Source of the DNA: Dyella sp. C11
GTDB lineage: Bacteria > Pseudomonadota > Gammaproteobacteria > Xanthomonadales > Rhodanobacteraceae
Direction of reading: 5' to 3'
Assembly (NCBI RefSeq): GCF_003121485.1
Contig: NZ_QAVX01000022.1
Span: 1-57,428 of the forward strand
Length of the DNA stretch: 57,428 nucleotides
Of this stretch, positions 1-7,434 are shown piece after piece (position 1 is the first letter of the stretch; each line of letters opens with the position of its first letter). The translations under genes were made by a program, and so were the position numbers. The notes below the pieces were generated by a model. That model was not told where the DNA came from and made no database searches. It worked only from the letters and a program-made list of their open reading frames with translations.

Positions 1-1
1 G

Positions 2-532
2 GCAGCGTCAGAGGTGTCTACGAGACAGCTGCTGGACGACTGGCTGCATGCCCGCGGGCTCACCGCGCCCACCACGGCCCAACGCGAGCAGATCGAACGG
101 CAATGCGCCGCGCGCGACGGGCAATTGCCCTGCATTCGCTGGAGCGGCACCGAAGTGCACATCTGGCGCGGCCGTCTCTGGGCGTTGCCGCCGCAGCGCC
201 CCATCGATGCGCAATGGCACGCCACCTGGCGCGGTGAGCCACTGGCGCTGCCCGACGGCGGCAGCCTCACGCTGGACCCGGCCGGCGAGCTTTCGTCGCC
301 CGTCACCGTTCGCCTGCGTCGCGGCGGCGAGCAGCTGCGTCCCGACGGCGACCCTCATACGCGCGAATTGCGCGACCTGTTCCAGCAGGGCGGCATGCCG
401 CCATGGCGACGGCTCGCCTGCCCCTTGCTGTGGCTGGGGGACGAGCTGGTTGGCGTGGGTGATCGCTGGCTCAGTGCCCGCGGGAAATCGCTGTTTTCCC
501 CGGCGCGGCCGCTTTGGCAGCCGGCCTGCTGA
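2..532 (+). CDS. tilS: tRNA(Ile)-lysidine synthase, C-terminal part (5' truncated by window edge)
   Basis: TilS converts the wobble cytidine of tRNA-Ile(CAU) to lysidine in the cytoplasm, so that the tRNA reads AUA. Only the last ~176 codons are present; the reading frame is open to the left edge, so the start and the PP-loop ATPase domain lie outside the window. What is visible is the TilS C-terminal domain: the stretch RRGGEQLRPDGDPHTRELRD, then LFQQGG.PPW, then the hydrophobic LLWLGDELVGVGDRWL end, which is characteristic of the family. The gene ends 48 bp before xseB on the same strand. A GTG at 14 is only an internal codon. The call rests on family recognition by eye and is firm for the C-terminal domain. 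Confidence 0.88.
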   Translation, partial: AASEVSTRQLLDDWLHARGLTAPTTAQREQIERQCAARDGQLPCIRWSGTEVHIWRGRLWALPPQRPIDAQWHATWRGEPLALPDGGSLTLDPAGELSSPVTVRLRRGGEQLRPDGDPHTRELRDLFQQGGMPPWRRLACPLLWLGDELVGVGDRWLSARGKSLFSPARPLWQPAC

Positions 533-580
533 CACCGTCCCGATTGATTCCGCACCGCCCCTGCGCTAGTTTTGCGGGCC

Positions 581-832
581 ATGGCCAAGTCTGCTTCCGC
601 CCCCGCCGCTCCCGCCGCCGATTTCGAACACTCGCTGGACGAACTCGAGCAGTTGGTTGCGCGCATGGAAGGCGGCGAGTTGAGCCTGGACGAATCCCTG
701 TCCTCCTTCGAACGCGGCATCGGCCTCTATCGCCATTGCCAGCAGGCATTGGAAAATGCCGAGTTGCGCGTGCGAATGCTGCTCGACCCCGATGCCCCAG
801 ACACAGCCGAACCTTACCAGCCCGAGCTCTGA
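581..832 (+). CDS. xseB: exodeoxyribonuclease VII small subunit
   Basis: XseB is the small, helical subunit of exonuclease VII; several copies wrap the large XseA subunit, which degrades single-stranded DNA. The 83-residue protein has the family core [43 protein letters not shown] and a short acidic tail. The ATG at 581 is preferred over an in-frame TTG at 572 because it gives the usual length (~80 aa). Its last 41 bases overlap the start of ispA in another frame, the classic xseB-ispA arrangement, so the two are probably translationally coupled. The xseA partner is not in the window. Confidence 0.92.
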   Translation: MAKSASAPAAPAADFEHSLDELEQLVARMEGGELSLDESLSSFERGIGLYRHCQQALENAELRVRMLLDPDAPDTAEPYQPEL

Positions 833-1715
833 GCTTGGCTCCCAGCTCAAGTCGCTGATTACCCGAGCCGAAGACGCGCTCGTCCGCTCCCTGCCGCCCG
901 AAGACACCGCACCGGTCGAACTGCACCGCGCGATGCGTTACGCCGTGCTGGGCGGCGGCAAGCGGCTGCGCCCGCTGCTGGTTTATGCGGCGGGCCACGC
1001 ACTGGGAGAAACCGGGACGCGGCTGGATGCACCCGCCGTCGCCGTGGAGCTGATCCACGCCTATTCGCTGGTGCACGACGACCTGCCGGCCATGGACGAC
1101 GACGCCATGCGTCGCGGCCGTCCCACCTGCCACATCGTGTTTGGCGAAGCCATGGCGATCCTGGCCGGCGATGCGTTGCAGGCACTGGCCTTCGAACTGC
1201 TCGCCCATGACGTGGACCTGGGCGTGTCGCCCACGCGTTGCGTGGAAATGCTGCGTGTCCTGGGTCGCGCCTGCGGTGCCGACGGCATGGCAGGCGGGCA
1301 GGCACTGGACCTCGCGGCCGTGGGTCGCAAGCTCACGTTCGAGGAACTGGAGTTCATGCACGCCTGCAAGACCGGCGCGCTGATCCGTGCCGCCGTGCAG
1401 CTGGGCGGCCTGGCTGCCGGCGCCACGCCGGACGACCTCGCCGCGCTTGACCGCTACGCCCATGCCGTAGGCCTGGCCTTCCAGGTGCGTGACGACATCC
1501 TGGACGTCGAAGGCGAATCGGCGGTGCTCGGCAAGACCGCTGGCAAGGATGCGGCAGCCGACAAGCCCACCTTCCCGTCCATCATCGGCATGGATGCATC
1601 CCGCGAACACCTGGCCCGGCTCACGCAGGACGCACTGGATGCGATCGCCCCGTTTGGCGCTCGTGCCGCGCTGCTGGAAGAACTCGCCCGCTACGCCGCT
1701 GCCCGCTTGCGCTGA
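792..1715 (+). CDS. ispA: (2E,6E)-farnesyl diphosphate synthase (geranyltranstransferase)
   Basis: IspA condenses dimethylallyl and geranyl diphosphate with isopentenyl diphosphate to make farnesyl diphosphate, the precursor of quinone side chains and undecaprenyl phosphate. The 307-residue protein shows GGGKRLRP near residue 50, the first Asp-rich motif [10 protein letters not shown] and the second Asp-rich motif DDILDVEG, all intact, plus the conserved MAGGQALDL and CKTGALI segments. I chose the ATG at 792 (MPQTQPN...), which overlaps xseB by 41 bp; a reading from 756 would add twelve unfamiliar residues. dxs, which often follows ispA in gammaproteobacteria, is not next; the following gene is an unrelated secreted protein. 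Confidence 0.94.
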   Translation: MPQTQPNLTSPSSELGSQLKSLITRAEDALVRSLPPEDTAPVELHRAMRYAVLGGGKRLRPLLVYAAGHALGETGTRLDAPAVAVELIHAYSLVHDDLPAMDDDAMRRGRPTCHIVFGEAMAILAGDALQALAFELLAHDVDLGVSPTRCVEMLRVLGRACGADGMAGGQALDLAAVGRKLTFEELEFMHACKTGALIRAAVQLGGLAAGATPDDLAALDRYAHAVGLAFQVRDDILDVEGESAVLGKTAGKDAAADKPTFPSIIGMDASREHLARLTQDALDAIAPFGARAALLEELARYAAARLR

Positions 1716-1817
1716 GGCGCGCGACGGGCCTGGGTCGCGTCCAGCGACTGATACCGCGTCAACACCGGTTGCACTGAAGCGTTTGAGGGCGGTACACCCC
1801 TTGAGCATGTCTTCGTG

Positions 1818-2588
1818 ATGGCTTTCCCCCGCCCCATCTCCCGCTTGCGCGTGGCCTCGGCCGGCGCGTTCATCGCCCTGATGCTTGCTGGTGTCGCCAG
1901 CGCAACGCAGCCCCAGGATTTCTCCGGTGCCTGGCGTCTCGATGACCGCAACAGCGACAGCCCCGACGCGCTCACCGGCGCGATGCGCATCGAGGCGCGC
2001 AAGGAGTTGGCCAGCCAGCAGTCGGCACCCGCGTCCTCATCCTCCAGCGCGACACCTGCCGGCAACCACGGTGGTGGCGGTCGTCATGGCGGTGGCATGG
2101 GTGGTGGTGGCATGGGCGGCGCCGGCAGCGGTGGCATGGGTGGTGGCCACGGTGGCGGAGGTGGCATGGGCGGTGGCGGCGGCCCCGGTCGCCACGGTGA
2201 CAACAGCGACTCCAGCAAGCCTTCCACGGGCGACAAGGACCCGATCGCCACCGCAACCTACCCGATGCCCCCGACGCTGCAGACGGACTCCGTGCTGCTC
2301 GTCCAGCAGGACGAGAAAACCTTCCAGGTGCGCCTGAACAATGGCGACCAGCTCACCGGCAAGCTGGATGGCGTGGCGCGCCAGACGCTCAACGGCAACG
2401 CCATGGTGAAAGGGCACGTGGAGAACGGTCAGCTCGTAGTGAACATCCGCTACGCGGACGGCACCCAGCTTGACCAGACCTGGGCGATGACGGCGGATGG
2501 CTCCCAGATGATTGTCACTGGCGCGTGGAAAGTGCCAACGCTGGAACAGCCGGTCACCTTCAAGCGCACTTACGTCGGCTTGCACTGA
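1818..2588 (+). CDS. secreted glycine/methionine/histidine-rich protein of unknown function
   Basis: I do not recognise a named family. The 256-residue product begins with a likely Sec signal peptide: a basic start, a hydrophobic run FIALMLAGVA, and cleavage probably after ASA near residue 29. A segment FSGAWRLDDRNSD follows, then a Ser/Ala linker. Next comes a low-complexity Gly-rich block, about 50 residues of GGGMGGG/GGHGGGG type with interspersed Met and His. The ~100-residue C-terminal part looks beta-rich (DQLTGKLDG, NGNAMVKGHVENGQLVV, WAMTADGSQMIVTGAW). The His/Met-rich block might bind copper or another metal, but that is speculation. ATG 1818 is used; an adjacent GTG at 1815 is possible. 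A strong hairpin follows the stop. Confidence 0.75.
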   Translation: MAFPRPISRLRVASAGAFIALMLAGVASATQPQDFSGAWRLDDRNSDSPDALTGAMRIEARKELASQQSAPASSSSSATPAGNHGGGGRHGGGMGGGGMGGAGSGGMGGGHGGGGGMGGGGGPGRHGDNSDSSKPSTGDKDPIATATYPMPPTLQTDSVLLVQQDEKTFQVRLNNGDQLTGKLDGVARQTLNGNAMVKGHVENGQLVVNIRYADGTQLDQTWAMTADGSQMIVTGAWKVPTLEQPVTFKRTYVGLH

Positions 2589-2592
2589 AACG

Positions 2593-2619
2593 AAAAAGGC
2601 GGCCCTGGGCCGCCTTTTT
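2593..2619. terminator. bidirectional intrinsic terminator
   Basis: A perfect inverted repeat AAAAAGGCGGCCC / GGGCCGCCTTTTT lies five bases after the stop of the Gly-rich gene and just before the stop of the convergent DUF4870 gene. It has an A-run and a T-run on opposite sides, so it can serve both strands. Confidence 0.9.
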
Positions 2620-2637
2620 CATCGAAACCTCCAGCGC

Positions 2638-3078
2638 CTATCCAATCAGCCGCAAGGTGAACGGGTAGCGATAGCGCACGCCCTCGTTCGCGCGAATGGC
2701 AGCGACGATGGTGAACACCAGCCACGCCACGCCCACCACGATGCCCACCGGCACGGCGATCAACACGCCAAGGCCCAGGGTGATCAGCGTGAGCCCGAAC
2801 AGCGCGAAGACCACGATGGCCACGGTGATGTTGAAGTTCAGCGCCTCCTTGCCCTGGTCATTCACGAAGGGCATGGAATCCTTCTTCACCAGCCAGATGA
2901 TCAGCGGGCCGAGGAAGCAGCCCCAGCCAAACCAGTGGCCGGTGAGGATCAGCCCCAGCAAGGACGAAAGGTGGGCGAACATTGCCCACTGGCGCTCCTG
3001 GGCGGAAGGGACATCGGTCGGCGGCACGGCGGAGCCGTGCGACGGCGGCGGTACGACAGACTCGGGCGGAACGCTCAT
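2638..3078 (-). CDS. DUF4870 family small membrane protein
   Basis: The 146-residue protein has a Pro-rich, probably cytosolic N-terminus of about 35 residues. It then shows the DUF4870 pattern: ERQWAMFAHLSSLLG, a WFGWGCFLGPLIIWLVKK hairpin, VNDQGKEALNFNITVAI, a long hydrophobic pair of helices, and a short YRYPFTLRLI end. Three to four membrane segments are apparent. Members resemble Tic20-like membrane proteins but have no settled bacterial function. ATG 3078 is chosen over the in-frame GTG at 3084 because GGAGAAG stands eight bases upstream of it. The gene is convergent with the secreted protein gene and shares the terminator between them. Confidence 0.85.
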   Translation of the reverse strand: MSVPPESVVPPPSHGSAVPPTDVPSAQERQWAMFAHLSSLLGLILTGHWFGWGCFLGPLIIWLVKKDSMPFVNDQGKEALNFNITVAIVVFALFGLTLITLGLGVLIAVPVGIVVGVAWLVFTIVAAIRANEGVRYRYPFTLRLIG

Positions 3079-3197
3079 GCGCACTTCTCCTGGGTCGTAA
3101 AGGCCTGATTGCTGTCAGTTTCCACTGACGGCCTTGATCCTAGCAAAGTGTCGGCTTGGTTACCGGTGCATGTAGTCATTAACCCGCGATGGTCTGG

Positions 3198-4550
3198 TCA
3201 CTCACCGGCGATGGTCATCTGCTCCAGCAGGATCGAGCCGGTCAACAGGTGCGAACGGTGATCCACATCCGAGCCCACCGCCACGATGTTGGCGTACATG
3301 TCGCGAAGGTTCGCCGCGATGGTGATTTCTTCCACGGGATAGGCGATTTCGCCGTTTTCCACCCAGAAACCGGCCGCGCCACGCGAGTAGTCGCCCGTGA
3401 TGGTGGAGACGCCCTGACCCATCACCTCGGTCACGATCAGGCCGGTGCCCATGCGCTTGAGCATCGCCGCGAAGTCGTCCTTGCCCGGCTCCACGATCAT
3501 GTTGTGGATGCCGCCCGCGTTGCCGGTGGATTCCAGCCCGAGCTTGCGCGCCGAATAACTGCCGAGCACGTAGCGGGACAGCACGCCGTTTTCGATCAGC
3601 GAGCTGTCGCGCGTCGCCACGCCTTCGGCGTCGAACGCCCCCGAGCCCTGGCCTCGCATCAGGAACGGACGCTCCACGATGTTCATCCACGACGGCATCA
3701 CCTGCTTGCCCGCGTGATCCAGCAGGAAACTGGCCCGGCGATACAGCGCGCCACCGCTCACCGCACCGATCAGGTGGCCAATCAATCCCCGCGCCACATC
3801 GGGCGTGAACAACACCGGCGCCTGGCGCGTGGAAAGGCTGCGCGCGCCCATGCGCGCCAGGGTGCGCTGCGCGGCCTTGTCGCCAAGCGCCTGGGCACTC
3901 ATGAAATCGTCGGCCGAGCGCACGCTGTCGTACCAGTAATCGCGCTGCATGCCTTCATCGTCGCCGGCGATCAGCGCCACCGACAACGAATGCCGGGTGC
4001 CGCGCTCGCGCCCCAGGAAGCCATGCGAATTGGCGTAAACCGCCAGGCTTTCGCCCATCTGCACGCTGGCGCCGTCGGAATTGGTGATGCCGGCGTGAGC
4101 ACGACCGGCGTCCTCGATCTGCTTGCCCAGCGCAATGGCCTGCTCGGTGTCGACCCGCCAGGGGTGCCACAGGTCCAGATCCGGAAACTGGGTGGCCATG
4201 CGCGAGGCCTCGCCCAGGCCGGCGGCCGGATCTTCCTCGGTGTAACGGGCGATGGCGCAGGCCTGCTCCAGCGTGGCCTGGATGGAATCGGGGTTGAGGT
4301 CCGCCGTGCTGGCCGAGCCCTTGCGCTGACCGAAGTACACGGTAAGCCCGAACCCGCGGTCCCGCGTGTGCTCCACGGTTTCGACCTCGCCCAGCCGCAC
4401 ATTCACGTTCAGGCCCGTATCGACGCTGGCGGCCACCTCGGCCTGGCTGGCACCCGCGGCACGGGCACGGCGAATCACGTCCTCGGCCAGTTGGGCCAGT
4501 CGGTCGAGTTCGTCGTTGCTGCGGTCATGGGCGGGATTGAGCTGGGTCAC
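3198..4550 (-). CDS. pmbA: TldE/PmbA subunit of the TldD/TldE metalloprotease
   Basis: PmbA (TldE) pairs with TldD to form a heterodimeric protease that unfolds and cleaves peptides such as pro-microcin B17 and CcdA; TldE lacks the metal site that TldD supplies. The 450-residue length equals that of E. coli PmbA. Recognisable segments are RARAAGASQAEV near the N-terminus, VETVEHTRDRGFGLTVYFGQ, ALIAGDDEGMQRDYWYD, VARGLIGHLIGAVSGGALYR and FWVENGEIAYPVEEITIA, with LLEQMTIAGE at the C-terminal end. The start is the GTG at 4550, with AGGAA seven bases upstream; an open frame continuing to 5357 has no family similarity. The gene is divergent from DUF1653-darP, and tldD lies 2.9 kb away. Confidence 0.93.
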   Translation of the reverse strand: MTQLNPAHDRSNDELDRLAQLAEDVIRRARAAGASQAEVAASVDTGLNVNVRLGEVETVEHTRDRGFGLTVYFGQRKGSASTADLNPDSIQATLEQACAIARYTEEDPAAGLGEASRMATQFPDLDLWHPWRVDTEQAIALGKQIEDAGRAHAGITNSDGASVQMGESLAVYANSHGFLGRERGTRHSLSVALIAGDDEGMQRDYWYDSVRSADDFMSAQALGDKAAQRTLARMGARSLSTRQAPVLFTPDVARGLIGHLIGAVSGGALYRRASFLLDHAGKQVMPSWMNIVERPFLMRGQGSGAFDAEGVATRDSSLIENGVLSRYVLGSYSARKLGLESTGNAGGIHNMIVEPGKDDFAAMLKRMGTGLIVTEVMGQGVSTITGDYSRGAAGFWVENGEIAYPVEEITIAANLRDMYANIVAVGSDVDHRSHLLTGSILLEQMTIAGE

Positions 4551-4663
4551 GCGGGTGTTCCTGCAGGCTGGCGGGGAACGGGTAGAATACGCGGTCCTAC
4601 CCGCGCAGCCTCCCAACATGGGGGTTGCCCCATCGAAAGCAAAGAGCGTCGCGGAGCCCAACC

Positions 4664-4912
4664 ATGCCCCTGACTGCCGGCATTTACCGCCACTACAAAG
4701 GCCAGCGTTACCGCGTACTGGGCACCGCCCGGCATAGCGAAACCATGGAAGAAGTCGTGGTTTACCAGGCGCTCTACGGCGAATACGGGCTGTGGGTGCG
4801 CCCCGCCGTGATGTTCTGCGAGACGGTGGAACTGGATGGCGAGCCCATTCCCCGCTTCGCGCTGGAACAGGCCGAACCCGACCTGCTCGACGGCGTGGTT
4901 GCCACACCCTGA
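4664..4912 (+). CDS. DUF1653 domain protein
   Basis: The 82-residue product is essentially one DUF1653 domain: GIYRHYKGQRYRVLGTARHS near the start, then VVYQALYGEYGLWVRP and the C-terminal MFCETVELDGEPIPRF. This is a small beta-rich fold of unknown role, widespread in proteobacteria. The ATG at 4664 is preceded by GGAGCCCAACC, which gives a ribosome binding site at good spacing; an earlier in-frame start at 4625 adds thirteen residues outside the domain. It is 28 bp upstream of darP on the same strand, so the two are probably cotranscribed, and its promoter must lie in the 113-bp gap shared with divergent pmbA. Confidence 0.88.
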   Translation: MPLTAGIYRHYKGQRYRVLGTARHSETMEEVVVYQALYGEYGLWVRPAVMFCETVELDGEPIPRFALEQAEPDLLDGVVATP

Positions 4913-4940
4913 GCCTCTGCTTCACTGCTGGAAGAACCTT

Positions 4941-5525
4941 GTGAATCGCACTTACACCGACGACCCGGACCACGACTACGGCCCGACCCGCACCCAGCAG
5001 CGCCGCGATGCACTTGCCGTGCTGGCGCTCGCCAATCAATTGGCCGAGCTGCCGCAGAGCAAGCTGGCCAAGCTGGAGCTGCCGGAAGACGTGCTGCGCG
5101 AAATCGCCAACACGCGCCGCATCACCGCGCACATCGCGCGCAAACGCCAGTTGCAGTTCCTCGCCAAGGTCATGCGTCGCCACGACAACAGCGTGTTCGA
5201 CGGTGTGCGCGCCGCACTGGGTGAAAACCGCGACCGCCAGCGCCAGGAAACGGCTGCCATGCATCGCCTGGAAGCCACGCGCGACCGCCTGATCGCCGAT
5301 CCCGACAACGCGATGGGCGACCTGATTGCCAAGTATCCGAACGTCGATCGCCAGCACCTGCGTTCGCTGGTACGACAGGCGAAGATCGAGAAGGACGGCA
5401 ACAAGCCGCCGCGCGCCTATCGCGAGATCTACCAGTTGCTGAAGGACCTGGCGAGCGGCGCTGCCGATGCGGATGTCGACGAGTCCGTCGAGGACATCGA
5501 CGTGCAGGAAGAAAACGAGGACTGA
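4941..5525 (+). CDS. darP: ribosome-associated factor DarP/YjgA (DUF615)
   Basis: DarP (YjgA) associates with late 50S precursors and helps 23S rRNA active-site maturation in E. coli. The 194-residue protein has the DUF615 signature: YGPTRTQQRRDALAVLALAN, LPEDVLREIANTRRITAHIA, KRQLQFLAKVMRR, HRLEATRDRLIADPDNA and RQAKIEKDGNKPPRAYREIY. It ends in an acidic tail rich in Asp and Glu. I start at the GTG at 4941 (VNRTYTDD...), which follows GGAAG; upstream codons in this frame overlap DUF1653 and are not family-like. pmbA beside yjgA in divergent orientation is conserved from E. coli to this organism. Confidence 0.92.
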   Translation: MNRTYTDDPDHDYGPTRTQQRRDALAVLALANQLAELPQSKLAKLELPEDVLREIANTRRITAHIARKRQLQFLAKVMRRHDNSVFDGVRAALGENRDRQRQETAAMHRLEATRDRLIADPDNAMGDLIAKYPNVDRQHLRSLVRQAKIEKDGNKPPRAYREIYQLLKDLASGAADADVDESVEDIDVQEENED

Positions 5526-5526
5526 G

Positions 5527-5604
5527 GTTGGCTGGTGTCGCGCACAAGTGCGCTCCTACAGATGATTGCCAGGTAGGAGCGCACTTGTGCGCGACCAGCT
5601 CAAC
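5527..5604. repeat. REP-like inverted repeat pair
   Basis: The left arm (5527-5559) and right arm (5573-5604) match as reverse complements around a 13-bp spacer. The shared 22-bp core includes GTAGGAGCGCACTTGTGCGC, and each arm is itself partly palindromic (GCGCAC..GTGCGC). This is the form of REP doublets dispersed by RAYT-type transposases in Pseudomonas and Xanthomonadales. It sits between darP and the convergent Cys-rich gene and contains that gene's stop codon. No RAYT gene is in the window. Confidence 0.8.
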
Positions 5605-5812
5605 GTTCTGCGGGACTAAAGCGCCTGCACGAATCACCCGGCGACACGAAACAATCGTGCACCTCGCATAACGCACTCGCCGCCATGCTTGCGCCTTGTG
5701 CCGAACCGAACGACGTCAAACCGGGCATGCGCCGCTCCGTTTCGCGCGGGTCATCGCGACGAAAGCGGCAATGCTCACATCGCGCTTCCAGCGTGGCGGC
5801 GGCAACACTCAT
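5600..5812 (-). CDS. small cysteine-rich protein coupled to the YeiH-type exporter
   Basis: This 70-codon gene begins at an ATG whose last bases form ATGA with the stop codon of the upstream YeiH-type gene, a four-base overlap typical of translational coupling. Five cysteines are spaced as CEHC near residue 12, LC.VHDC near 50 and DSC near 60. Between them lies a conserved-looking middle, ERRMPGLTSFGSAQGASMAA, then VSPGDSCRRF. The pattern CxxC...C..HDC...C suggests a small metal-binding or redox protein. I remember similar sequences as hypothetical proteins in related genomes but cannot name the family. Its stop lies inside the right arm of the REP-like pair, so the repeat may act as its transcript end. 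Confidence 0.7.
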   Translation of the reverse strand: MSVAAATLEARCEHCRFRRDDPRETERRMPGLTSFGSAQGASMAASALCEVHDCFVSPGDSCRRFSPAER

Positions 5813-7230
5813 CCGCCCAGCCCGTTCCAGTAATTGGCAAACACGTGCACCGACAGCACGTAGCCGATGATCACGTTCACCACGACGCCTGCCGTGAATG
5901 CCGCCAGCGGGCGCCAGCCCGTGGCCGTGAGCGAGCGCAGCCGCGTGGTGAGACCAATGCTGAGGAAGCAGAACGTGAATGCCCACGTGCGCAGCGTGCT
6001 GATGGGCGCGACCAGGTCGGGCGTCACCACCTTGCGGTAGTCGGCGAGCGAGTAGTGGCTGGCGATCCACGTTACCAACGCCGACGCCAGCACGAAGCCG
6101 AACACGAATTTCGGAAAACGCGCCCAGATCTCACGCACGTCGGCTTTGGCGCGCACGCCATCCTCCGTCGTGTTCCAGCGCGTGGAGGCCACCCAGGCGA
6201 GCACGAACGCCCAGATGCCGATCCAGATATCGCGCCCGACTACCTTCATCAGCGTGAACGCCTGCACCGCGGCGTCAGGAGCGCCTGCAATGGCACCGTC
6301 CGAATGGCGGGCCGCATCGCCATAAGCCTGTGCCGCCGCCACACCCGCCGCATCCGCGAATTCCGATGTACCGATCCATGCGCCAGCCACTGGCGTGGAT
6401 AAACCCAGCGCGCGCGACGCAAACGGCAGCACGAAGATCATCACTATGGCCCACACCACCACCAGCGTGATCGCCATCGACGTATCTTCACGACGCGCAC
6501 GCACCGCACCGCCACTGGCAATGGCCGCCGATACACCGCACACCGCACCGCCCACGCCAAGCACCGCCGCAAAACGCTTGTCCAGGCCCAACGCCTTGCC
6601 CACCAGGAAAATGGTGAAGAACGTGGCCAGCGACACGATGGTCGCCTGCCCCACCGCCACCGGGCCCGCCCAGAACAGCAACGTCAGCGGCAGCGTGGCA
6701 CCGAGCAGCACGATGCCTACCTTGATGTAGAACTCCACGCGCAGGCCCGACTGGAACCATTCGGGCAAGCGCACCGTGTTGGATACCAGCAATCCCAACG
6801 CCAATGCCAGCAACGGAGATTCAAGGTTGTAGCGCGAGGCTTCCGCCCACGCCGACGCCGTGAAGATCAGCAACGACACCACGAAAAGCACCGCGAATGC
6901 CGGCAGGAAGCGCGCAAGCGAATGCCCAAGCACGGCCAGCCCCGTTCCGAACAGCAAGGCGAACGCCGCGAACAAGGCGAGATAGTTGGGCCAGTGGGCC
7001 ACCAGCCCCTGCCCGGCCTCGGCCAGGGTCTTCCACTTCGTTGGCGCTGTCGCCAGCCACTTCAGGCTGCTGCCGTTGGCAAACAATGCCCAGGCCGCCA
7101 CGATCACCAGCAGGCCGATCCACACCGACCACCAGTCCTCGTTGGAGAACACGCCCCATCGCGCCGTTCGCACGGCGGGGGCGCCTTGGGCACGGGCCTT
7201 GCCCGGCAGGACATGTGTCGCGTCGCTCAT
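5809..7230 (-). CDS. YeiH-family putative sulfate exporter (UPF0324)
   Basis: The 473-residue polytopic membrane protein shows the YeiH/UPF0324 core: SPLLALALGLLVSN, FYIKVGIVLLGATLPL, KRFAAVLGVGGAVCGVSAA with the glycine-rich re-entrant-like segment, GTSEFADAAGVAAAQAYGD, and KVVGRDIWIGIWAFVLAWVA. About ten to twelve hydrophobic helices are visible. The annotation sulfate exporter is a family label rather than a shown function. An N-terminal extension of about 100 residues adds further helices compared with E. coli YeiH (~350 aa). Twenty-six bases upstream of its ATG is a perfect 20-bp palindrome, probably the operator. The small Cys-rich gene follows with a four-base overlap. Confidence 0.85.
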   Translation of the reverse strand: MSDATHVLPGKARAQGAPAVRTARWGVFSNEDWWSVWIGLLVIVAAWALFANGSSLKWLATAPTKWKTLAEAGQGLVAHWPNYLALFAAFALLFGTGLAVLGHSLARFLPAFAVLFVVSLLIFTASAWAEASRYNLESPLLALALGLLVSNTVRLPEWFQSGLRVEFYIKVGIVLLGATLPLTLLFWAGPVAVGQATIVSLATFFTIFLVGKALGLDKRFAAVLGVGGAVCGVSAAIASGGAVRARREDTSMAITLVVVWAIVMIFVLPFASRALGLSTPVAGAWIGTSEFADAAGVAAAQAYGDAARHSDGAIAGAPDAAVQAFTLMKVVGRDIWIGIWAFVLAWVASTRWNTTEDGVRAKADVREIWARFPKFVFGFVLASALVTWIASHYSLADYRKVVTPDLVAPISTLRTWAFTFCFLSIGLTTRLRSLTATGWRPLAAFTAGVVVNVIIGYVLSVHVFANYWNGLGG

Positions 7231-7255
7231 TGCTGGCCCCTCGCCAAAAGTTTAA

Positions 7256-7275
7256 CCGGACGTCTAGACGTCCGG
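7256..7275. promoter_or_regulatory. 20-bp perfect palindrome upstream of the YeiH-type gene
   Basis: The palindrome reads CCGGACGTCTAGACGTCCGG. Its inner 16 bases are two adjacent octamers, GGACGTCT and AGACGTCC, each one base from the MetJ box AGACGTCT. It lies 26 bp before the start codon and next to an AT-rich TTAAAC that could be the -10. The regulator is not identified. Confidence 0.6.
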
Positions 7276-7360
7276 GCGGCCAACGGGAGAGGCCGCAGCG
7301 GACACTGTCCGGCGGCGGCGCGTCAAAGCGAAATGAGGTTTCGTTCTATGGATATAGCCA

Positions 7361-7381
7361 CGCCGGGCGCAGGGCCCGGCG
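7361..7381. terminator. hairpin downstream of tldD
   Basis: CGCCGGGC / GCCCGGCG form an eight-base-pair stem with a five-base loop between tldD and the YeiH-type gene. The T-rich side (TGCTTCTTT) lies on the plus strand, whereas tldD is read on the minus strand, so its role as the tldD terminator is uncertain. The remaining ~200 bp of this gap holds only the palindrome at 7256-7275. Confidence 0.35.
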
Positions 7382-7434
7382 TGCTTCTTTACATCGGAGC
7401 GTTCGGCGCCCTTCCCGGGCGGCAAACGATGACA

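Noticed and set aside
4551-5357. N-terminal extension of pmbA by 269 codons
   Set aside because: It runs antisense through DUF1653 and darP; the GTG at 4550 has a ribosome binding site and gives the family length of 450 residues.
7361-7390. A plus-strand intrinsic terminator (hairpin followed by TGCTTCTTT)
   Set aside because: No plus-strand gene ends there; kept only as a low-confidence hairpin after tldD.
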